This document shows, in pieces, positions 59,010 through 64,000 of a stretch of 64,000 bases of DNA. This DNA comes from Massilia aurea (GTDB lineage Bacteria; Pseudomonadota; Gammaproteobacteria; Burkholderiales; Burkholderiaceae_D). The notes below the pieces were generated by a model that was given only the letters and a program-made list of their open reading frames with translations, was not told the DNA's origin and did not search any database. The stretch covers positions 744,001-808,000 of the forward strand of contig NZ_JANUGZ010000004.1 in the NCBI RefSeq assembly GCF_024753205.1, given 5' to 3'. The translations under genes and the position numbers were made by a program. Each line of letters begins with the position of its first letter. Position 1 is the stretch's first letter.

Positions 59010-60515
59010 TCAGTCGGGCCACTGCGCGTTGATCGCCAGCGCCTTGTCCATATTCCGGATCAACAGGTCGACATAGGTCGGGTCGAGGTGGTGCCCGGCC
59101 ACCTCGCGCAGGTGCTCGGTCACTTTGGCGGCTGGCCACGCTTCCTTGTAGCAGCGCGCGTGGCTCAGGGCGTCGAACACGTCGGCCACCGCCACGATGC
59201 GCGCGTACGGGTGGATGTCCTGCCCGCGCAGCCCCTGCGGATAGCCGGTGCCATCGAATTTTTCGTGGTGCTGGTGCGCGATCACCGCCGCTGCCTTCAG
59301 GATCGGGCGCTGCGAGCCGTCCAGGATCTGCAGCCCCACGGTCGGGTGCTGCTTCATGATGGTCCACTCGGCATCAGTCAGCTTGCCTGGCTTGAGGAGC
59401 ACCGCATCGGGCGTGGCGATCTTGCCGATGTCGTGCATTGGCGCGGCGTGCATCAGCACCGCCGTCTCGTCTTCGGGCATGCCCGAAGCCTGGGCCAGCA
59501 TGTGGCAGACCTGGGACATGCGGCGCACGTGGTTGCCGGCCTCGTGCGAGCGCGATTCGACGACGTCGCCCAGGCGCAGGATCAGTTCAGCCTGGGTATC
59601 GGTGATTTCCTGGTTCAGCAAAATATTGTCGAACGCGATGGCCACGCCCGAGCAGAACACCTCCAGCATTTGCGCATCGATGTCCGAGATCTCGTCCACA
59701 CCCTTGAGCACCAGCAGCGACGCCTTGCCGCTGTTGTTCGGGAAGTAGCCGACATAGGTGTCGCCGTGCAGGCGTGAAATGCGGTTGTGGCGCGCATCGT
59801 CCAGCTGCGCCACCAGTTCCGGGCCGATTTCGTCGCCCTCCATGTCACCGATCTGGGCCAGCACTTCGTACTGGCTCTGGCCGGTGATCACGCTGGCCGC
59901 CTTCAGGCGCAGCAGCATGCTCTGTTCCAGACGCAGCAGGGCCACGACCTGCAGCAACAGGCCGTTGGCGAAGTCCTTCAGGTTGCGTTGCTGGAAGATG
60001 TGCGCAGACGCGGCGATCACGCGTTCCAGGCCTTCACGGTAGGTTTGCTGGACGCGGCGCGATTCCTCGACCTTCATGATGTCGCGGTAGGCGCGCAGCG
60101 CGGCGAACGTCGTCGTAAATAGCTTGGTGCGATCGAGCTCGGTCTTTTCCTTGTAGTCGTTGATGTCGTAGTCGACGATCACCCGTTCTTCCGGCGCCTG
60201 ACCCGGCTGACCGGTGCGCAGCACGATGCGGGTGAACTGGTTGTCCAGGTCCTGGCGCATCCAGCGCGCTACTTCCAGGCCGCTGTCTTCGCGCTCCATC
60301 ACCACGTCGAGGAACACCAGTGCGATGTCCTTCTCGCGCGCCAGGATTTCCTTGGCTTCGGCGCCGCTGTAGGCGTGTATGAAGGCGAGCGCACGGCCGT
60401 CGAGGCGAAAGCGCGTCAGGGTCAGCTTGGTGATGTCGTGGATATCGGGTTCGTCGTCCACCAGCAAGACTTTCCAGGGTGCGAGTTTGGGCGCAGCGGA
60501 CGACAAGAAGGACAT
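59010..60515 (-). CDS. Response regulator with DUF3369 and HD-GYP domains
   Basis: This encodes 501 residues from the ATG at 60515; an upstream frame adds 19 unlikely residues. REC spans about 12-135, with VLLVDDEPDIHDITKL and the phospho-acceptor Asp70 in ALVFLDVVMERED. A DUF3369 (GAF-like) domain follows from about 150 to 310. The HD-GYP domain then shows HDIGKIATPDAVLLKPGKL and HHEKFDGTGYPQGLRGQDI, with metal ligands and the GYP motif intact. It should degrade c-di-GMP when phosphorylated or bound. Its partner kinase is not adjacent; the GAF-GAF kinase 1 kb away is one candidate. Confidence 0.94.
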   Translation of the reverse strand: MSFLSSAAPKLAPWKVLLVDDEPDIHDITKLTLTRFRLDGRALAFIHAYSGAEAKEILAREKDIALVFLDVVMEREDSGLEVARWMRQDLDNQFTRIVLRTGQPGQAPEERVIVDYDINDYKEKTELDRTKLFTTTFAALRAYRDIMKVEESRRVQQTYREGLERVIAASAHIFQQRNLKDFANGLLLQVVALLRLEQSMLLRLKAASVITGQSQYEVLAQIGDMEGDEIGPELVAQLDDARHNRISRLHGDTYVGYFPNNSGKASLLVLKGVDEISDIDAQMLEVFCSGVAIAFDNILLNQEITDTQAELILRLGDVVESRSHEAGNHVRRMSQVCHMLAQASGMPEDETAVLMHAAPMHDIGKIATPDAVLLKPGKLTDAEWTIMKQHPTVGLQILDGSQRPILKAAAVIAHQHHEKFDGTGYPQGLRGQDIHPYARIVAVADVFDALSHARCYKEAWPAAKVTEHLREVAGHHLDPTYVDLLIRNMDKALAINAQWPD

Positions 60516-60662
60516 GGACGATTCCGATTCGTGGGGGAGGCCAGGGTTAAGCGAGCAGACTATGTTTTTCACAACAAAAGTAGCTCGGAGTCAAGTCGAT
60601 TGTAGTACGGCGCATGACCCTTAACAAGAAGCAATATTAAATTTTGAGAGGGGGATGTAACA

Positions 60663-60681
60663 ACTGGCCCCATGGGCCAGT
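60663..60681. other. Perfect 8-bp hairpin between the HD-GYP and Nei-type genes
   Basis: ACTGGCCC pairs with GGGCCAGT around a CAT loop. It is downstream of the Nei-type stop on the minus strand (stop at 60712), so it could mark that transcript's end; no clear T-run follows. Confidence 0.35.
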
Positions 60682-60711
60682 GAGGATGTTGCAGCGACGT
60701 GACAGAACGCG

Positions 60712-61449
60712 TCAGGTATAGCGTTTTTGGCAACGCTCGCAGTAGAAGCTGCGCCGGTCCGAGGTGCCGAGCTTGGCTTTTGAATACGGTATGTCGCAGC
60801 GCGGGCAGATCTTCTTGGCGTGGGCCAGCCAGTGTTCCTTGAGCGTGAACGCTTTTTTCCAGCCCAGGAAGTCGAAGCTGTACTGCCGCGCTTCGTCCAC
60901 CAGGGCGCGCAGCTTGGGTGCGGGAAGCGCGCCCATCGTCGAGAGGGGATGGACCCGAATCCTGAACAGCACCTCGTTCTTGATGATATTGCCCACGCCC
61001 GAGAAGATCTCCTGATCGAGCAGGGCGTCGCAGGCCAGCATATCGGGCGCGGCGCGCAGCTTCTTGCGCGCCTTGACCGGGTCCCAGGTCGCGCCCATCA
61101 CGTCGGCGCTGAAGTCATAAGCGTCGAAGGTGGCGCGGTCGATCTCGCGGATCGCGCAGGCATAGAAATTCATGGCGCCGCCGTCTTCCACGCCGATGGA
61201 CAGGCGCGGCGGCTTGTCGCGGTCCTCGTCGACGCGGTAGGTGCCAAACAGCAGAAAGTGGACGCGCAGGATGACGTCGGGTGTCTCGATCAGGAAGTGC
61301 TTGCCCCAGGTATGTAGTCCGGTGATGCGCTGGCCCACGAGGCGTGCCGGATCGAGCGTCTTCAGGTTGCCGCTGGCGCGCACGATGGTTTGCCCCACGA
61401 AGCGCGTCGTCTGTTCCTTGAGCATGTACAGCGTTGGACCTTCTGGCAT
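60712..61449 (-). CDS. nei: Fpg/Nei-family DNA glycosylase (endonuclease VIII-like)
   Basis: This encodes 245 residues. The N-terminus MPEGPTLYMLKEQT has the catalytic Pro2 and Glu3. HTWGKHFLIETPDVILRVHF near residue 45 carries the conserved Lys. GVGNIIKNEVLFRIRVHP is the helix-two-turn-helix DNA-binding motif. The C-terminal zinc finger has Cys at 215, 218, 237 and 240 (ICPRCDIPYSK...FYCERCQ). It excises oxidised bases and cuts the strand. The family call is secure; whether it is nei or another Fpg-type subgroup is less so. Confidence 0.9.
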   Translation of the reverse strand: MPEGPTLYMLKEQTTRFVGQTIVRASGNLKTLDPARLVGQRITGLHTWGKHFLIETPDVILRVHFLLFGTYRVDEDRDKPPRLSIGVEDGGAMNFYACAIREIDRATFDAYDFSADVMGATWDPVKARKKLRAAPDMLACDALLDQEIFSGVGNIIKNEVLFRIRVHPLSTMGALPAPKLRALVDEARQYSFDFLGWKKAFTLKEHWLAHAKKICPRCDIPYSKAKLGTSDRRSFYCERCQKRYT

Positions 61450-61615
61450 GGTTGCCTCCTTGATGCATTCTTATATGGCACCATCTTTTGGTCATGTTCG
61501 GGACCTAACATTTGGATACAAGTTCCAACGTTTCGCCACGAGCAGAGCAGGGCGAAGCGGCGTATATTGGTAAGCGAAGATCGCACACAAGATGCATTGA
61601 GAAGGAGTTCCAGCA

Positions 61616-62110
61616 ATGAAATCCATATTGATAAAAACCGCCCTGGCAGGCCTGTTCGCACTGTCTGCCGGCGCCGCCTCGGCGGGCGTGACCGTCAATT
61701 ACATCGAGTCCGATAAATTTTCCGACCTGCCATTTGCCCCATGGGAGCGCAAGCAGGTGCTGGAAGAACTGAGCACGTATTTCACCAAGCTTGGCGAGAA
61801 ACTCCCTGCGGGTCAGGACCTGGTGATCGAAGTGACCGACATCGACCTGGCCGGGCGCGAGTACCCGAATGTCAGCAACGGGCGCGACTTGCGCATCCTG
61901 AAAGGCACGGCCGACTGGCCGATCATCAACCTGCGTTATTCGCTGACGCAAAACGGGCAGGTGCTCAAGGGCGGCGATGCACGCCTGGCCGACATGAACT
62001 ACATGCAGCGCATCGGCCGCTTCAGCGACTCTGACAGCCTGCGCGCCGAGAAGCGCATGATCGACGAGTGGTTCGACGAAACGATCATCGGCAAGAAGCG
62101 CGGCGGTTGA
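61616..62110 (+). CDS. Exported DUF3016 protein
   Basis: This encodes 164 residues with a good GAAGGAG site. A signal peptide (LIKTALAGLFALSAGAASA) precedes the DUF3016 domain: VTVNYIESDKFSDLPFAPWE, LVIEVTDIDLAGREYPN, LRILKGTADWPIINLRYSL and RAEKRMIDEWFDETI. It is expected in the periplasm; the function is unknown. The gene is followed by a strong bidirectional terminator shared with the thioesterase gene on the other strand. Confidence 0.9.
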   Translation: MKSILIKTALAGLFALSAGAASAGVTVNYIESDKFSDLPFAPWERKQVLEELSTYFTKLGEKLPAGQDLVIEVTDIDLAGREYPNVSNGRDLRILKGTADWPIINLRYSLTQNGQVLKGGDARLADMNYMQRIGRFSDSDSLRAEKRMIDEWFDETIIGKKRGG

Positions 62111-62130
62111 GCCATTTTTATCGCGCATGT

Positions 62131-62162
62131 AAAAAAACGGCGCCCTGCGGGGCGCCGTTTTG
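62131..62162. terminator. Bidirectional intrinsic terminator
   Basis: AAACGGCGCCC pairs with GGGCGCCGTTT around a 4-base loop, with an A-run before and T bases after. It lies between the convergent DUF3016 and thioesterase genes. Confidence 0.9.
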
Positions 62163-62169
62163 TTGTGAC

Positions 62170-62613
62170 CTAATCGACCCGGTTGACACGCTCGAACCTG
62201 GCGTGAAAGTCGTCCGGCATCGGGCATACCCGGCCCGCCTTGTAGTCGTAGAACACAAACCCGGTCTTGGCCATGGCGATCAGCTTTTCGTCGCGCGGCC
62301 GCGTGACACGGTAGATCAGGTCGCCGCCATACTTGTTGAAGTCCATGACGCCCACGTCGAACAGCAGTTCGTCGCGGCGATACGCTTCGGCGCGGTAGAT
62401 GGTGGCCAGGTCGGTGACAATGATGCCAGGGCCATCGAGGCTGGTTTCCGGCACGCCGAACTCGAACAGGAAGCGCGATCTGGCCTCGGACACCATCGCG
62501 ATCATCGATTCATTGCCGACATGATTCGCCGCATTGATGTCGGTGGCCCGCACCGTGAGCACGGTCGAAAAGTAGAACTGGTCGGCGGGAAAGTCGAGTT
62601 GTACGCGGGGCAT
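62170..62613 (-). CDS. Acyl-CoA thioesterase of the 4HBT hot-dog family
   Basis: This encodes 147 residues from the ATG at 62613. The sequence shows the hot-dog pattern: FSTVLTVRATDINAANHVGN with the likely catalytic Asp, then a long helix (ESMIAMVSEARSRFLFEFGV), and FDVGVMDFNKYGGDLIYRVT. The family hydrolyses acyl-CoA or 4-hydroxybenzoyl-CoA-type thioesters in the cytoplasm. The substrate cannot be read from the sequence. It converges on the DUF3016 gene through a shared terminator. Confidence 0.87.
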   Translation of the reverse strand: MPRVQLDFPADQFYFSTVLTVRATDINAANHVGNESMIAMVSEARSRFLFEFGVPETSLDGPGIIVTDLATIYRAEAYRRDELLFDVGVMDFNKYGGDLIYRVTRPRDEKLIAMAKTGFVFYDYKAGRVCPMPDDFHARFERVNRVD

Positions 62614-62702
62614 GGGCCATCCTGGTGATGGGCGGGATAGATGGACAGGATACAGGACGGCGCACGCATACTGCGCCGCCCCGACCGCGGGTGGTGCGGG
62701 AG

Positions 62703-63215
62703 TTAGACTTTCGCTTCCACGCCCGGCGTTGCCGAGCGGGTCAGGAAGGCCTGTGTGACTTGCGGCAGGTGCTCCAGCAGCCAGGCCGCCATCGCCTTTT
62801 CTTGCACCAGGATCTGTTCGCACGAAGCGGCAGTGGCGCTGTCGCCAGCCGCCTTGGCCGCTGCAATCAGGGATGTGTAGGTGGCGATTTCGAGGTTCTC
62901 GAACACGTAGCCGGCCATCGCGCCCTTGACCACTTCATCGCTGACGGTCATGCCGCCCACGGCCTGGCCAAAGGCCATCAGCTTGGCGCCGATATCCTTG
63001 ACCACCGAATTGCTGATGTCGCGGCGCGCCAGGATCTCGTCCAGCACGCCACGCTGCCAGCGCGTTTCTTCGATGTGCTGGACGATGCGTGCGCGCAGTT
63101 CCGGATAGTGTTCGAGGCGGTCCGCTTGCGCGTTGAGCATCTTGTCTGCCTGCTCTTCCATTGCATGGGCGTCACGTAGCCAGTCGTTCAGATTGTCGTC
63201 GATTGCAGTTGCCAT
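62703..63215 (-). CDS. Ferritin-like DUF892 (YciE/YciF) protein
   Basis: This encodes 170 residues from the ATG at 63215 after GGAG. The four-helix pattern is clear: LNDWLRDAHAMEEQADKMLN, then ELRARIVQHIEETRWQRGVL, then GMTVSDEVVKGAMAGYVFEN and LEIATYTSLIAAAKAAGDSA. Glu and His spaced within these helices fit a di-metal ferritin-like centre. YciE/YciF proteins are linked to stress. It has no signal peptide. Confidence 0.88.
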   Translation of the reverse strand: MATAIDDNLNDWLRDAHAMEEQADKMLNAQADRLEHYPELRARIVQHIEETRWQRGVLDEILARRDISNSVVKDIGAKLMAFGQAVGGMTVSDEVVKGAMAGYVFENLEIATYTSLIAAAKAAGDSATAASCEQILVQEKAMAAWLLEHLPQVTQAFLTRSATPGVEAKV

Positions 63216-63311
63216 GAAATTCTCCGCTGGTGAATAGGTGCAACCAGAATGGCAGAATTGATGGGTACCGTTTGTTAGGTATGACACATTTGCGCGTCAC
63301 TCGTTAACAAA

Positions 63312-64000
63312 GGCTCAGTCAGCGTTATCTGTTGATGACGCTGATAGCAATGCGAAGCAATTGTTCTGGCGAAATAATTCGCCTTCCATCCAGTGCCCAG
63401 CGCCAGCCGAGGTAGTTGGGAAGGTAGCGCGATGCCACGCCACGAAAGCCCTGTAGCCAGGCCTTGAAGCGTTGATGGTAGGCGTTCACGTTCTGCACAT
63501 GGATGGCAAGACTGCCCAGACGCCTCGCTCGCACACCGGCGCGCACATTGACTGCCTCGTGCGCGATCCTGTGCTTGCGTGCAAAGGCGCGGTAAGCGGG
63601 ATGGCCGTCACTGACCAGCAAGGCCTGCCTGTCGAGCCTGGGTAGCAAGTCACGCTCGAGTTGCGCAGTCTTGAGCGCACCGCGGCCAGTGACGGCATCG
63701 ATGGTGCGCCCCTCGCGGTCGCGCGCGACCAGGATGCAGTCCAGTTCACCGGAAATGCCCCGTTTGGCAGCGCGACCACCGCGGCGGCGCGGTGGGCGAT
63801 TGAGCGCGCGCGAACCTTTTTGTGATTCGAGCAGAAATGTTTCGTCAGCCTCGACGATGCCATTCAGGAGCGCGGGCCGGTCGAGCTTGACCCAATGCAG
63901 GAAGCGGTGTCGCCAGCGAAAGGCGGTGTTGCGGTGTACGCCGACCCGATCTGCGCCCGTGCGCACGGGGAGTGAATCGAGCAGCACTTGCGAATACGCG
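63312..64000. mobile_element. IS1595-family element, left part (continues beyond the window)
   Basis: The end begins GGCTCAGTCA (63312-63321), matching the first ten bases of the other element's inverted repeat except one. The transposase lies inside and reads towards this end, its stop 13 bases in from it. The other end is off the window, so the duplication cannot be checked; the flank here is TTAACAAA. Confidence 0.75.
63325..64000 (-). CDS. IS1595-family transposase, 3' part (cut by window edge)
   Basis: The frame is open to the window edge, so the N-terminal zinc ribbon lies outside. What is visible starts AYSQVLLDSLPVRTGADRVG, then VHRNTAFRWRHRFLHW (helix-turn-helix). The DDE domain follows: NGIVEADETFLLESQKGS, LLVSDGHPAYRAFARKHR and IHVQNVNAYHQRFKAWLQ. 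No stop or frameshift is seen in this part. It is only distantly similar to the transposase at 37904, so this is a separate IS1595-family lineage, not a copy of that element. Confidence 0.9.
   Translation of the reverse strand, partial: AYSQVLLDSLPVRTGADRVGVHRNTAFRWRHRFLHWVKLDRPALLNGIVEADETFLLESQKGSRALNRPPRRRGGRAAKRGISGELDCILVARDREGRTIDAVTGRGALKTAQLERDLLPRLDRQALLVSDGHPAYRAFARKHRIAHEAVNVRAGVRARRLGSLAIHVQNVNAYHQRFKAWLQGFRGVASRYLPNYLGWRWALDGRRIISPEQLLRIAISVINR

Overview
The window is a GC-rich, densely packed stretch of bacterial chromosome. The gene set points to a betaproteobacterium of the Oxalobacteraceae (Massilia/Telluria type): a PhaM-type PHA granule regulator, a GbsR-cydDCABX block, a PcaR/pcaIJ-type locus, tandem DUF3108 proteins, TamA/TamB and many two-component and c-di-GMP proteins. 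This placement is inferred from gene content, not from a marker gene. I saw no rRNA, tRNA, CRISPR array, prophage or replication origin.

Layout. 1-2.9 kb: end of a sensor kinase, an HSL-type esterase, a small conserved protein and a GbsR/MarR regulator. 3.1-9.7 kb: cydD-cydC-cydA-cydB-cydX, the cytochrome bd oxidase with its assembly exporter; cydC carries two in-frame tandem repeats. 9.8-17.4 kb: small regulators and enzymes, a Tat-exported phosphoesterase, a periplasmic DUF4142 protein, and a divergent PaiB-like/MocR pair around a perfect inverted repeat. 17.4-22.6 kb: DUF2384 protein, tag and an MnmC with a degraded methyltransferase half, then a sensorless histidine kinase coupled to a REC-TPR regulator. 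22.5-26.5 kb: a 1,048-residue patatin with an internal membrane domain, then PhaM. 26.5-30.8 kb: Bug receptor, SDR and CoA-transferase subunits, divergent from an IclR regulator, with two PcaR-like boxes between them. 30.8-32.7 kb: two DUF3108 proteins. 32.9-37.8 kb: a three-gene SMC-kleisin-KITE operon of the MksFEB type. 37.8-39.5 kb: a complete IS1595-like element with a nonsense-mutated transposase and a passenger gene. 39.5-47.2 kb: membrane protein, HAD phosphatase, diguanylate cyclase, alcohol dehydrogenase, MFS exporter and LysR regulator. 47.2-53.6 kb: tamA-tamB. 53.7-63.2 kb: queC, small proteins, a GAF-GAF histidine kinase, a CDF cation exporter, a REC-HD-GYP protein, an Fpg/Nei glycosylase, DUF3016, a thioesterase and a ferritin-like protein. 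63.3 kb to the end: part of a second, different IS1595-family element.

Working units. CydDC exports thiols needed to assemble CydABX, and the GbsR gene beside it is a plausible controller. The IclR protein, its boxes and the CoA-transferase pair look like control of the last steps of protocatechuate/3-oxoadipate breakdown. TamA and TamB form one outer-membrane protein assembly machine, encoded with a one-base stop/start overlap. MksFEB-like proteins should form an SMC complex that organises or surveys DNA; no JetD/MksG nuclease gene follows, because the operon ends in a strong terminator. The IS1595-like element sits in the T-run of that terminator, flanked by an 8-bp duplication that also supplies the stop codon of the converging gene. 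Its insertion therefore broke no gene, although its own transposase is now interrupted by one stop codon.
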